Source: Actinobacillus porcinus (GTDB lineage: Bacteria > Pseudomonadota > Gammaproteobacteria > Enterobacterales > Pasteurellaceae). Taken from it: 64,000 bases of DNA. How positions within the stretch are numbered: position 1 is the stretch's first letter; each line of letters begins with the position of its first letter. The stretch spans positions 1 to 64,000 of the forward strand of contig NZ_CABFKI010000009.1 in assembly GCF_901764995.1 (NCBI RefSeq), read 5' to 3'. Position numbers and translations under genes: made by a program. Below the pieces are notes generated by a model, which worked only from the letters and a program-made list of their open reading frames with translations, ran no database searches and was not told the origin of the DNA. Positions 55,420 to 64,000 of this stretch are shown one piece after another.

Positions 55420-55916
55420 AACATTGGTGTAAAAGCAATAGATTGACCATTGTTGGTTACTCGATAAACTTTCTGATTTGCCGACCCGCGCCAAATTAAG
55501 GCCGGATCGGCTTTTTCTTGCTCAAATTTACCATCAATAATCACATCAATATAAGGCAACATTTGCTGTTGCAACGCATTCAATTCATCAATTTTATAGC
55601 CTGTCCAAACCCAAATATCTTTATCAGGACACTCGCGTTTAACACGTTGCACCAAAGGCAATAAGGTTTCAATATTGTTAGGATGCATGGGATCACCGCC
55701 TGAAAGGGTTAAACCTTGACGTTTAATCCGCGTATCCTTTAAATCTTTGATAATTTGTGCTTCCATTGCAGCATCAAATTTCACACCGGCGGAAAATGAC
55801 CAGCTTTTTTGGTTATAGCAACCTTTACAGCCGTGGGTACAGCCGCTGACAAAAAGTGTACAACGTGTGCCTTCGCCGTTGATAATGTCGACCGGGTAGT
55901 ATTGGAGGTAGTTCAT
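55416..55916 (-). CDS. nrdG: Anaerobic ribonucleotide reductase activating protein
   Basis: Radical SAM enzyme that installs the glycyl radical on NrdD. The 166 residues carry CTHGCKGC with Cys26, Cys30 and Cys33 as the cluster ligands, QGLTLSGGDPMHP (SAM-binding GGDP), and IDVIIDGKFEQEKADPALIWRGSANQKVYRV near the end. It lies downstream of nrdD on the same strand, separated by a large nested hairpin element. Anaerobic dNTP synthesis. Confidence 0.95.
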   Translation of the reverse strand: MNYLQYYPVDIINGEGTRCTLFVSGCTHGCKGCYNQKSWSFSAGVKFDAAMEAQIIKDLKDTRIKRQGLTLSGGDPMHPNNIETLLPLVQRVKRECPDKDIWVWTGYKIDELNALQQQMLPYIDVIIDGKFEQEKADPALIWRGSANQKVYRVTNNGQSIAFTPMF

Positions 55917-55942
55917 AGTGTTTGTTAAGTTATATCGTAAAC

Positions 55943-56245
55943 CTACTTTTCTTTACTCGTGTAAAGAAAAGTAGGCAAAAGAAACACGCCCCGATTTTGT
56001 CGCTTTTTCCTTTTTTACCATTGATTTTCTTCACGCTAAATTCCTAAACTCGCTTCGCTCAAACAGACGGAATTTAGCTAAAAATCAATGGTAAAAAAGG
56101 GCGCCAAAGACGGGGACCCCATTTTTATCGAGCACTTAATTAAAAGCGCGGTTATAATTTTTAATATCTGAATTAGTTATTTTTAGAAAACAAGGCAAAT
56201 CGGGGCGTGTTCTTTGGTTACTTTCTTGCACGAGCAAGAAAGTAA
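55943..56245. repeat. 303-bp nested palindromic element between nrdD and nrdG
   Basis: Symmetric design. A 14-bp hairpin (CTACTTTTCTTTAC, 55943-55956, with 55961-55974) and a 12-bp hairpin (TTACTTTCTTGC, 56218-56229, with 56234-56245) cap the ends. Inside is a 13-bp arm pair CACGCCCCGATTT (55985-55997) / AAATCGGGGCGTG (56197-56209). Then comes a central 20-bp perfect stem (56009-56028 with 56081-56100) enclosing a 10-bp stem GCTAAATTCC / GGAATTTAGC (56035-56044, 56069-56078). No ORF. Confidence 0.85.
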
Positions 56246-56254
56246 CATAACACC

Positions 56255-58381
56255 TCACATATGCTTCACTCTGCGTTTTACTTCTTCCTGTTTACCGGGG
56301 TTAAACGGTCGCGCATCAGGGCTGCCGAGATAACCGCAAACTCGGCGTGTGACCGATACTTTTTCGCTATCGTGATTGCCGCATTTCGGGCAAGTGAAGC
56401 CTTTGCTGGTACATTCAAATTCCCCTGTAAAGCCACATTCATAACATTCGTCAATCGGCGTATTTGTACCGTAATAAGGCACGCGGTCATAGGCATAATC
56501 CCAAACATCTTCTAAGGCTTTTAAATTATGTTGCACATTCGGGTATTCGCCATAGCAAATAAAACCACCGCTTGCCAACGCAGGATAAGGCATTTCAAAG
56601 TCCAATTTATCGTATGGATTGACTTTTTTCTCTACATCCAAATGATAACTGTTGGTGTAGTAGCCTTTATCTGTCACGCCATCAATCACGCCAAATTGTT
56701 TCGTATCCAAACGACAGAAGCGGTCGCAAAGATTTTCGCTTGGGGTAGAGTAAAGGCTAAACGCGTAGCCTGTTTCCGCCGCCCAAGCTTTTGTCGCTTG
56801 GCTTAAGCGTTCCACAATTTTTAGGGCTTTTTCACGCAAAATCTCGCTATCAAACACATGACCTTGATGATAAAGGGCGTTAATGGTTTCATGGATGCCG
56901 ATATAGCCTAAAGAAATGGACGCACGTCCGTTTTTGAAAATATCCGCCACATAATCATCGGCTTTCAAACGCACACCACAAGCCCCTTCCATATAAAGAA
57001 TTGGTGCAACGCGCGCTTTGGTATTTTCAAGGCGGGCAATTCGTGTCATTAAGGCTTTCTTCGCTATCTGTAAGCGTTGATCCAAGATTTCAAAGAAACG
57101 TTGTTCATCTTGATGCGCTTCTAAGGCAATGCGCGGTAAATTCAAACTTACCACCCCTAAATTGTTGCGCCCATCATGAATTTCCTGCCCATTTTCTTCG
57201 TATTTTCCTAAGAAACTACGACAGCCCATGGGGGCTTTAAACGACCCTGTCACTTTAACCACTTGGTCATAATTCAAAATATCAGGATACATTCGTTTTG
57301 ACGCACATTCTAAGGCTAATTTTTTAATATCATAATTCGGATCTGTCGGGGATTGGTTGACGCCTTTTTTAATAGTAAACACAAGTTTTGGGAACACCGG
57401 TGTTTTATGATTTTTACCTAAACCACAAAGACGATTTTTCAAAATAGAACGCTGAATTAACCGCGCTTGCCAACTCAATCCCAACCCAAAACCAAATGTC
57501 ACAAAGGGTGTTTGACCATTGGCAGTGTGTAGGGTGTTCACTTCATATTCCAAGGATTGAAAAGCGTCATAACATTCTTTCTCAATCATCGCGTCAGCAT
57601 AGGCTTTTGCATCGGAAATTTGCCATTGTTCTGCCGTTTTTAGCAGTTTTTCGTAGCTAATTTGCACATAAGGGGCAAGGACTTCATCAATACGATTAAT
57701 GGTGGTACCGCCATAAATATGGCTTGCCACTTGTGCAATAATTTGAGCCGTAACGGCTGTTGCCGTACCGATAGATTTAGGCGGTTCAATTTCTGCATTA
57801 CCCATTTTAAAACCCTGAGTAAGCATGCCTTTTAAATCCACCAACATACAATTAAACATCGGGAAAAAGGGCGCGTAATCTAAATCGTGGTAGTGAATTT
57901 CGCCACGTTCATGGGCTTCTACCACATCTTTTGGCAACAAATATTGCTTCGCGTAATGTTTTGCCACAATCCCCGCCAATAAATCGCGCTGAGTAGGGAT
58001 GACCTTAGCGTCTTTGTTGGCATTTTCATTCAACACCGCCATATTGGTTTGTTCAATTAACCCTTCAATTTCTTTGGTTAATTTGCTACGTTTTTCTCGC
58101 GATAAATCGCGATCGTGGCGATATTCAATATAAGCACGCGCCACCTGCGGATATGCGCTCGCCATTAATTTATTTTCCACAATCTGTTGGATATGGCTAA
58201 TATCAATTTCTTGGCTGTAACGGTTAAAAATATCCTCAAAAACCTGTTGAGCAATATGATGATAATAACGCTCATCTTCCACCAAAACCGCTTTCGCTGC
58301 TTTTTTGATCGCATTAATAATGCGTTGAATTTCAAAACTCGCGCGCGCTCCATCGCGTTTGATAACGTAGAATGAAGACAT
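56255..58381 (-). CDS. nrdD: Anaerobic ribonucleoside-triphosphate reductase
   Basis: Glycyl radical enzyme that makes dNTPs without oxygen. The 708 residues (E. coli 712) begin with an ATP-cone (VIKRDGARASFEIQRIINAIKKAAKAV) and show the central HYHDLDYAPFFPMFNCMLVDL with a catalytic Cys. The C-terminal zinc site is CYECGFTGEF..CPKCG near 645-665. RVCGYLGSPDARPFNP carries the radical Gly near 683. Two NrdR boxes lie in its promoter. Confidence 0.97.
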   Translation of the reverse strand: MSSFYVIKRDGARASFEIQRIINAIKKAAKAVLVEDERYYHHIAQQVFEDIFNRYSQEIDISHIQQIVENKLMASAYPQVARAYIEYRHDRDLSREKRSKLTKEIEGLIEQTNMAVLNENANKDAKVIPTQRDLLAGIVAKHYAKQYLLPKDVVEAHERGEIHYHDLDYAPFFPMFNCMLVDLKGMLTQGFKMGNAEIEPPKSIGTATAVTAQIIAQVASHIYGGTTINRIDEVLAPYVQISYEKLLKTAEQWQISDAKAYADAMIEKECYDAFQSLEYEVNTLHTANGQTPFVTFGFGLGLSWQARLIQRSILKNRLCGLGKNHKTPVFPKLVFTIKKGVNQSPTDPNYDIKKLALECASKRMYPDILNYDQVVKVTGSFKAPMGCRSFLGKYEENGQEIHDGRNNLGVVSLNLPRIALEAHQDEQRFFEILDQRLQIAKKALMTRIARLENTKARVAPILYMEGACGVRLKADDYVADIFKNGRASISLGYIGIHETINALYHQGHVFDSEILREKALKIVERLSQATKAWAAETGYAFSLYSTPSENLCDRFCRLDTKQFGVIDGVTDKGYYTNSYHLDVEKKVNPYDKLDFEMPYPALASGGFICYGEYPNVQHNLKALEDVWDYAYDRVPYYGTNTPIDECYECGFTGEFECTSKGFTCPKCGNHDSEKVSVTRRVCGYLGSPDARPFNPGKQEEVKRRVKHM

Positions 58382-58386
58382 AATGA

Positions 58387-58436
58387 TTACCTATATGTTG
58401 TGTTTTTAAAATTTAATGCGCACTATATATAGATTT
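58387..58436 (-). promoter_or_regulatory. Paired NrdR boxes upstream of nrdD
   Basis: CCTATATGTTGTGT (58390-58403) and CACTATATATAG (58421-58432) fit the NrdR consensus acaCwAtATaTwGtgt. Their cores start exactly 32 bp apart (58391 and 58423), three helical turns, as usual for NrdR. The first lies close to the start codon. Confidence 0.7.
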
Positions 58437-58567
58437 GTTTTTTATATCAACCCTAAAAAATGTAGAACAAATCACTAAATAGGCAAATTTATGCTAACTA
58501 AAGGCACAAGATATTGTGTTAGAGCCTAGGTTTAATACGGTTTTACCAAATTTTGATATTCATCTGC

Positions 58568-58606
58568 AAAGTGCGGTGAAAATTTTTTATTTTTTCACCG
58601 CACTTG
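58568..58606. terminator. Paired uptake-signal hairpin upstream of the FkbM gene
   Basis: AAAGTGCGGTGAAAA and its complement TTTTTCACCGCACTT form a long stem about 55 bp before the FkbM start. It insulates the gene from upstream transcription. Confidence 0.6.
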
Positions 58607-58661
58607 ATGAATGTCTAACATGTTATAATGCGCACAATGATTTATACAAAAGGAACTTATT

Positions 58662-59522
58662 ATGCAAACTTATTTAAAAGATTTACGCTGGGGACGGTTT
58701 AACCTTATTGAAGGGGATTTTATCAGCGAAATTGCATCCTGCTATGGCGAATGGTCTGAAGCAGAAGTGATGATTTTTAAGTTGTTACTTTCCGATACAT
58801 CAAATGTAATTGAAGTGGGATCGAATATTGGTATGCATGCGGTTCCTTTATCTAAATTTGCGTCCCAAGGAAAAGTACTTTGTTTTGAACCCCAACGCAT
58901 TATTTTTCAGCAACTTTGCTGTAATTTAGCATTAAATAATTTGATCAATGTAGAAAGTTACCGTTTAGGCGTTAGCGATCAGAATACAAAAGCGTGGATT
59001 GAAACCAGTGATTATAGTCAACCTTGGAACTATGGCAGTTTTTCTATTGATAAAGGATTTAGTACTGAAAGTCATTTCCAAGGAAAAATCCTAAAAGAAG
59101 AAATTGGCATTGTTAAATTAGATGATTTTGCACCAGTGCAACGCTTAGCCTCCCTTGATTTATTAAAAATTGATGCAGAAGGTTTTGATCTTCGTGTACT
59201 CAACGGTGCCAAAGAAACCATAAAACGTGCACAACCTGCTATTTTCATTGAATCTCATTACGCATCCGCTAACGGTATTTTAGATTATCTTCGTCAGATA
59301 AATTATCAGGCTTATTGGGTGATTTCTGATCGTTATCAGGAAAATAATTTTTATCAATCACCGCGTAGAGAGAATGGCTTTGATATAAATTTATTGGCAA
59401 TTCCATCTTCTTGGAACTACACTGCTACAGAACAGAACAGAACAGAACAGAACAGAACAGAACAGAACAGAACAGAACAGAACAGAACAGAACAATTTTA
59501 TTCCAACTCATATCTCATTTAA
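58662..59522 (+). CDS. FkbM family methyltransferase with phase-variable C-terminus
   Basis: SAM-dependent methyltransferase-like protein of 286 residues. SAM-binding motif I is NVIEVGSNIGMHAVPLSKF (about 48-66), followed by GKVLCFEPQ. LDLLKIDAEGFDLRVLNGAKETIKRAQPAIFIESH (about 166-200) is the FkbM signature. The last 30 residues are (TEQNR)n from an (AACAG)12 tract followed by QFYSNSYLI. Such enzymes often methylate surface glycans. Changing the tract by one unit replaces the tail, while the catalytic domain stays intact. Good AAAGGAA ribosome-binding site. Confidence 0.85.
   Translation: MQTYLKDLRWGRFNLIEGDFISEIASCYGEWSEAEVMIFKLLLSDTSNVIEVGSNIGMHAVPLSKFASQGKVLCFEPQRIIFQQLCCNLALNNLINVESYRLGVSDQNTKAWIETSDYSQPWNYGSFSIDKGFSTESHFQGKILKEEIGIVKLDDFAPVQRLASLDLLKIDAEGFDLRVLNGAKETIKRAQPAIFIESHYASANGILDYLRQINYQAYWVISDRYQENNFYQSPRRENGFDINLLAIPSSWNYTATEQNRTEQNRTEQNRTEQNRTEQFYSNSYLI
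59431..59490 (+). repeat. (AACAG)12 pentanucleotide contingency repeat
   Basis: Twelve perfect units inside the 3' end of the FkbM-type gene, flanked by partial units ACAG (59427-59430) and AACA (59491-59494). All three forward frames through it are stop-free. Confidence 0.95.
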
Positions 59523-59602
59523 AACCAGCAGAATCAGCGGCTGATTTAATGAATCATATCCCCAAAATTTGTTTGTCATAAAGCGCATCATGTATGAAAA
59601 AT

Positions 59603-59627
59603 AACCTAGCACGAGCAGTGCTAGGTT
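59603..59627. terminator. Hairpin between the FkbM gene and ttcA
   Basis: Perfect 10-bp stem AACCTAGCAC (59603-59612) / GTGCTAGGTT (59618-59627), loop GAGCA. The same CAC-GAGC-GTG centre as the hairpin near 1752. It serves the two convergent genes. Confidence 0.6.
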
Positions 59628-59657
59628 TGTTTGATATTAGGCAGTTTGCTCTACCCA

Positions 59658-60596
59658 TTAATTAATTTCTTTAAACTGAATCAAACTTTCCCCTGAAAAA
59701 TCAGGTTGTTCGTCTTCTTCATCAAATTTTAACGTGGTAGGCAATTCTTCTTTATCAAAGGCAATGTCCCCTACGATACCGTCTATTTGTTGACCATGCT
59801 TAATTCCTTGGAAATCAAATAATTTCGGGTCACATAAATGTGATGGCACCACATCTTGCATCGCCGCAAACATGGTTTCCAAACGGCCCGGGTATTGACG
59901 ATCCCAAGTATTCAACATTTCTTTGACCACTTGGCGTTGTAAATTGGGCTGTGAACCACAAAGATTGCAAGGGATAATCGGGAATTGTTTAGCGATAGCA
60001 TATTTTTCAATATCTTTTTCTTTGCAATAAGCCAATGGGCGAATCACGATATGTTTGCCATCATCGCTCATCAATTTAGGTGGCATGGATTTCATTTTAC
60101 CGCCATAGAACATATTCAAAAACAAGGTTGCCAACATATCGTCACGATGATGACCTAAAGCAATTTTCGTTGCGCCTAATTCCGTTGCAGTGCGATACAA
60201 AATCCCACGGCGTAAACGAGAGCAGAGTGAACAAGTGGTTTTCCCTTCCGGAATTTTTTCCTTCACGATGCCATAGGTGTTTTCTTCCACAATTTTGTAT
60301 TCTACGCCAATGGATTGTAGATACTCAGGCAACACATGTTCAGGGAATCCGGGTTGTTTTTGGTCTAAATTTACCGCCACAATATCAAAATGAATGGGCG
60401 CGCTGAGTTTTAAATTCAGCAAAATATCCAACAATGTATAGCTGTCTTTTCCGCCCGAAAGACAAACCATCACTTTGTCACCCTCTTCAATCATATTGAA
60501 ATCCGCAATGGCATTGCCTACGTTGCGGCGTAAACGTTTTTGTAATTTATTTAAGTTATAAATTTGCTTTTTTTCTTTTTCAGTTTGTTCGGTCAT
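59658..60596 (-). CDS. ttcA: tRNA 2-thiocytidine synthetase TtcA
   Basis: ATP- and Fe-S-dependent enzyme that makes 2-thiocytidine at tRNA position 32. The 312 residues contain the PP-loop [14 protein letters not shown] near 44-57, the cysteine pair [12 protein letters not shown] near 120-131, the [13 protein letters not shown] segment, and a third cluster region [15 protein letters not shown]. Divergent from the muk operon; the shared upstream region is 60597-60774. Confidence 0.95.
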   Translation of the reverse strand: MTEQTEKEKKQIYNLNKLQKRLRRNVGNAIADFNMIEEGDKVMVCLSGGKDSYTLLDILLNLKLSAPIHFDIVAVNLDQKQPGFPEHVLPEYLQSIGVEYKIVEENTYGIVKEKIPEGKTTCSLCSRLRRGILYRTATELGATKIALGHHRDDMLATLFLNMFYGGKMKSMPPKLMSDDGKHIVIRPLAYCKEKDIEKYAIAKQFPIIPCNLCGSQPNLQRQVVKEMLNTWDRQYPGRLETMFAAMQDVVPSHLCDPKLFDFQGIKHGQQIDGIVGDIAFDKEELPTTLKFDEEDEQPDFSGESLIQFKEIN

Positions 60597-60774
60597 AAAA
60601 ATCTTCTTAATAGGTCAAGTTTGAGAGAAATGCTGCGTATAGTACGTTTTTCTTGCTAAAAAGCAATAAAAGTGCGGTGAAAAAATCAGAAATTTTCTGT
60701 AAAAAAATCAAGCTGTAAGATTAGCGTAAAATACTGTATAATCGGCAAAATTTTTTGTGTCTTGAGAAAAATCA

Positions 60775-62109
60775 ATGTCCGAAACATCACAAACGATCCC
60801 TGAATTAGTTTCTTGGGCAAGAGAACGTGAGTTTTCCTTAAATTTGAATACGGAACGTTTAGCCTTTTTGTTGGCAATCGCCCTTTTTAATAACGAACGC
60901 TTTGATGGCGAAATGCAAGAAAGCGATTTGGTAGATATTTACCGCCAAGTGTCAAAAGAATTCGATTTATCGGACGCGGTGACAACGCGTGCCAATAACG
61001 CCATCAATGATTTAGTGAAACAACGTTTTCTTAATCGTTTTAGCAGTGAATTTACCGAAGGATTATCTATCTACCGCCTCACCCCATTGGGCGTAGGTGT
61101 CTCAGATTATTATATTCGTCAACGAGAATTTTCTGCATTGCGATTGTCTGTACAATTAGCCATTGTTGCCGATGAAATTCAACGTGCCGCAAAATCTGCG
61201 GAAGAAGGTCATCTCAAAAATGAAGATGAATACTTTTGGCGTCGCAATGTGTTTGCACCACTGAAATATTCTGTTGCAGAAATTTTCGATAGCATTGATT
61301 TATCTCAACGCATTATGGATGAAAATCAACAGAGTATTAAAGAAGAAATCGCCGAACTCCTAACTAAAGATTGGCAAGCGGCAATTGCGAGTTGTGAGCG
61401 TTTATTAGATGAAACATCAGGGAATTTGCGCGAGTTACAGGATACCCTAAATGCTGCCGGCGATAAATTACAAGCTCAATTATTACGCATTCAAGACTGC
61501 GTTATTGAACATGATGAATTGTATTTTATTGACCAACTTATCATTGATTTGCAAGCGAAATTAGACCGTATTATTAGTTGGGGGCAACAGGCCATTGATT
61601 TATGGATTGGTTACGACCGCCATGTGCACAAATTTATTCGTACTGCCATTGATATGGATAAAAATCGGGTATTTAGCCAACGTTTACGCAATTCGATTCA
61701 TCACTATTTTGATGCGCCTTGGTATTTATGGACGGCACAAGCAGAACGTTTAATTGATTTACGAGATGAAGAATTAGCTTTACGCGATGAAGACGCGCTT
61801 GGTGAATTACCTGAAGAATTACAATATGAACAGCTTTCCGATTTACACGATCAAATTGTAGAAGCGATGCAAGCCTTGTTAATTAACCACCGTGAACATA
61901 ATCAACCGATTGATTTAAGTTTGGTACTCAAACAACAACTCGACAATTATCCGCTGTCACGTCATTTCGATGTGGCGCGTATTATTGTCGATCAAGCCGT
62001 TCGTTTGGGTATGGCAAGCGCAGATTTATCAGGCGTTTATTCCCAATGGCACGAAATCAATGATTACGGTGCTGAAGTACAAGCCAATGTGATTGATGAA
62101 TATAAATAG
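60775..62109 (+). CDS. mukF: Chromosome partition protein MukF (kleisin)
   Basis: Kleisin subunit of the MukBEF condensin. The 444 residues open with [36 protein letters not shown], the N-terminal winged-helix dimerisation domain. A helical middle follows, then the C-terminal winged helix that binds the MukB head ([32 protein letters not shown]). First gene of mukF-mukE-mukB. The length is close to E. coli MukF (440). Confidence 0.96.
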   Translation: MSETSQTIPELVSWAREREFSLNLNTERLAFLLAIALFNNERFDGEMQESDLVDIYRQVSKEFDLSDAVTTRANNAINDLVKQRFLNRFSSEFTEGLSIYRLTPLGVGVSDYYIRQREFSALRLSVQLAIVADEIQRAAKSAEEGHLKNEDEYFWRRNVFAPLKYSVAEIFDSIDLSQRIMDENQQSIKEEIAELLTKDWQAAIASCERLLDETSGNLRELQDTLNAAGDKLQAQLLRIQDCVIEHDELYFIDQLIIDLQAKLDRIISWGQQAIDLWIGYDRHVHKFIRTAIDMDKNRVFSQRLRNSIHHYFDAPWYLWTAQAERLIDLRDEELALRDEDALGELPEELQYEQLSDLHDQIVEAMQALLINHREHNQPIDLSLVLKQQLDNYPLSRHFDVARIIVDQAVRLGMASADLSGVYSQWHEINDYGAEVQANVIDEYK

Positions 62110-62143
62110 CTATCGAAATCGAATTTTATAAAGAGAAGAAAAA

Positions 62144-62881
62144 ATGAACGAAAATCTTCAAGACTTAATTTCAACAAAATTAGCGGCAGCCATTGCAAAT
62201 CCTTTATTTCCTGCGGTAGATAGTCTGTTGCGTTCGGGGAGACATATTGGGCAGGAACATATTGATAATTATGCGTTTTTGGCTGATTTCCAAAATGAAT
62301 TAGATGGTTTTTATCGCCGTTATAATGTAGAGCTCATTCGCGCGCCTGAAGGCTTTTTCTATTTGCGTCCGAAAGCGACAACGTTGATTGCCCGTTCAGT
62401 GTTGAGTGAATTGGAAATGTTGGTAGGTAAGGTGTTGTGTTATTTATATCTTAGTCCGGAACGTTTAGCGCAACAGGGCATTTTTACCGTACAAGAAGTG
62501 TATGACGAGTTATTAAATTTGGCGGATGAAGCAAAATTGTTGAAAGCTATTAATTTGCGTGCTAGCGGTTCGGATTTAGATAAACAGAAATTAGCAGAAA
62601 AAGTGCGTGCAGCCATTGGGCGTTTACGCCGTTTAGGAATGTTGCATACAGTCGGTGAGCAAAATAGCGGTAAATTTACCATTTCTGAATCTGTGTTCCG
62701 TTTTGGGGCGGAAGTGCGTGGTGGTGAAGATTTACGTGAAGCGCAGTTGCGTTTAATTCGCGATGGGGAAGCCGCAACACCAGAATCCTTGACAGCGGAG
62801 AAAAACGCTTTGGACGAGGAAAGTGCGGTAGAAAATGAAGAAGATTTTGAAGATGATAATAATCAAGAAGGAGCGGAATAA
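62144..62881 (+). CDS. mukE: Chromosome partition protein MukE
   Basis: Winged-helix (KITE-like) partner of MukF. The 245 residues include [34 protein letters not shown] near the start, [19 protein letters not shown], and the DNA-binding [17 protein letters not shown] region near 150. An acidic C-terminal tail ([20 protein letters not shown]) contains an uptake signal encoding SAV. Its TAA overlaps the mukB ATG (TAATG), which implies translational coupling. Confidence 0.95.
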   Translation: MNENLQDLISTKLAAAIANPLFPAVDSLLRSGRHIGQEHIDNYAFLADFQNELDGFYRRYNVELIRAPEGFFYLRPKATTLIARSVLSELEMLVGKVLCYLYLSPERLAQQGIFTVQEVYDELLNLADEAKLLKAINLRASGSDLDKQKLAEKVRAAIGRLRRLGMLHTVGEQNSGKFTISESVFRFGAEVRGGEDLREAQLRLIRDGEAATPESLTAEKNALDEESAVENEEDFEDDNNQEGAE

Positions 62882-64000
62882 TGGCGGAGTTTGAATTAGA
62901 GCAAGATGTGCTTGAAGCGGAAGAAGTGATTGAGACCGCCGAAAGTGAAGATGAAACTCTCGATAATTTCACCGCGCTTTCGCCCTTTGCTACACCGGCC
63001 GGCGTTGCGCGGGGTAAATTCCGTTCTTTAACCTTAATTAACTGGAATGGTTTCTTTGCGCGTACCTTCGATTTAGACGAACTGGTGACCACTCTTTCAG
63101 GGGGGAATGGGGCAGGTAAATCCACCACCATGGCAGGTTTTGTGACAGCTTTAATTCCTGATTTAACGCTGTTGCATTTCCGCAATACCACGGAAGCAGG
63201 CGCGAGTGGCGGTTCTCGCGATAAAGGTTTGCACGGTAAATTACGCCCTGGCGTTTGTTACGCGGTTTTAGATTGCGTGAATTCACGTCATCAGCGTGTG
63301 CTTGTGGGTGCACGTCTGCAACAGGTTGCGGGTCGTGATAAAAAAGTGGATATTAAAACCTTCAGCTTGCAAGGTATTGAATTATCCATTAATCCGACCG
63401 CTCTTTTCACGGAAGTCGTGAATGAACGTCAAGCGAAAGTGTTAGGTTTAACGGAACTTAAAGACAAAATCGACGAACTTGGCGGACAATTCAAGCAATA
63501 TCATTCCATTGCCGATTATCACGGTATGATGTTTGATTTGGGCATCATTCCAAAACGTTTACGTTCATCTTCTGACCGTAGCAAATTCTATAAACTTATC
63601 GAAGCCTCCCTTTATGGTGGGATTTCAAGTGCGATTACAAAATCTTTGCGCGATTATTTATTGCCTGAGAATTTAGGCGTGCGCAAAGCCTTCCAAGATA
63701 TGGAAAGCGCGTTGCGTGAAAACCGTATGACCCTTGAAGCCATTAAAATGACTCAATCGGATCGCGATTTATTCAAACATTTGATTACGGAAACCACAAA
63801 CTATGTAGCGTCAGATTATATGCGTAACGCCAATGAGCGTCAGGGCAATATTGAAGCGGCGTTAACTTTCCGTAAAGAATGGTATCAAGCAAAATTCGAA
63901 CAAGATTTATCCCAACATCGTTTGATTGATTTAAGTCGAGAAGCGGCAGAATTAGCGGAAAATGAGAAAACGCTTGAAGTGGACCACCAAAGCGCGGCAG
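62881..64000 (+). CDS. mukB: Chromosome partition protein MukB (5' part, cut by window end)
   Basis: SMC-like ATPase that organises the chromosome. The visible 373 residues include the head domain with Walker [19 protein letters not shown] near 75-92, [25 protein letters not shown], and [33 protein letters not shown]. The start of the coiled coil follows. Compared with E. coli MukB, which begins right before [14 protein letters not shown], this protein has an extra acidic N-terminal extension of about 45 residues. The downstream part is outside the window. Confidence 0.95.
   Translation, partial: MAEFELEQDVLEAEEVIETAESEDETLDNFTALSPFATPAGVARGKFRSLTLINWNGFFARTFDLDELVTTLSGGNGAGKSTTMAGFVTALIPDLTLLHFRNTTEAGASGGSRDKGLHGKLRPGVCYAVLDCVNSRHQRVLVGARLQQVAGRDKKVDIKTFSLQGIELSINPTALFTEVVNERQAKVLGLTELKDKIDELGGQFKQYHSIADYHGMMFDLGIIPKRLRSSSDRSKFYKLIEASLYGGISSAITKSLRDYLLPENLGVRKAFQDMESALRENRMTLEAIKMTQSDRDLFKHLITETTNYVASDYMRNANERQGNIEAALTFRKEWYQAKFEQDLSQHRLIDLSREAAELAENEKTLEVDHQSAA

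Noticed and set aside
56261..57240. Plus-strand and alternate minus-strand ORFs within nrdD
   Set aside because: Shadows of the conserved nrdD frame.
1..64000. tRNA and rRNA genes
   Set aside because: I looked for TPsiC-arm and acceptor patterns at gene borders, especially at the island ends, and found none I could defend; a tRNAscan run would settle it.

Overview
The window reads as a chromosomal segment from a Pasteurellaceae bacterium of the Haemophilus/Aggregatibacter group. The 9-mer DNA uptake signal AAGTGCGGT and its complement occur throughout, often as inverted pairs that double as terminators. Gene neighbourhoods that I recall from Haemophilus influenzae are kept: purU-hns-nhaC-ilvIH, fnr-uspE, the paired ferritins, matP-lonH-fabA, glnS-ycgN and rplY-dedA. 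Species is not certain from sequence alone. I saw no rRNA, tRNA or CRISPR array.

Layout. 1-10.3 kb: a membrane methyltransferase-like gene, ychF and pth separated by a block of nested hairpins, a purine permease, a YchN-like DsrE protein, and the overlapping recB-recD pair. 10.3-17.5 kb: purU, hns, an NhaC antiporter, ilvIH, and a lipooligosaccharide phosphoethanolamine transferase-like gene with 16 AAAC repeats just after its start codon, which puts it out of frame (OFF) in this sequence. 17.5-30.7 kb: uspE, fnr, two ferritins, an EamA protein, a Set-type sugar exporter, dapD, ycgL, topA, cspD, matP, a Lon-like protease, fabA and rimI. 30.8-33.0 kb: dhaKLM, a PTS-dependent dihydroxyacetone kinase.

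33.0-40.9 kb: a haem-haemopexin uptake cluster, with hxuC facing away from hxuBA across a promoter region that holds two Fur-box-like palindromes. It is bounded on both sides by the same hairpin blocks in mirror order, together with the ends of an IS. The right copy keeps a gutted transposase. 40.9-45.6 kb: a MacA-MacB-outer membrane factor efflux set. 45.9-48.2 kb: glnS, a 48-residue lipoprotein and ycgN.

48.3-53.4 kb: a decayed prophage or genomic island inserted at the 3' end of rplY. It is flanked by a 19-bp direct repeat of the last codons of rplY. It holds fragments of an SPFH protein and of a lambda gpJ-like tail protein, several small phage genes, hicAB and a second truncated HicB-like antitoxin. 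53.4-64 kb: rplY, dedA, a TatD-type hydrolase, nrdG, nrdD with two NrdR boxes, an FkbM-type methyltransferase whose C-terminus is set by a pentanucleotide tract, ttcA, and mukF-mukE-mukB (mukB is cut by the window end).

The most interesting signals are the two simple-sequence contingency loci. One is an ON/OFF switch. The other is read through in all three frames and so can only swap the C-terminal tail. The mirror-image architecture around the hxu cluster and the rplY-targeted island follow.
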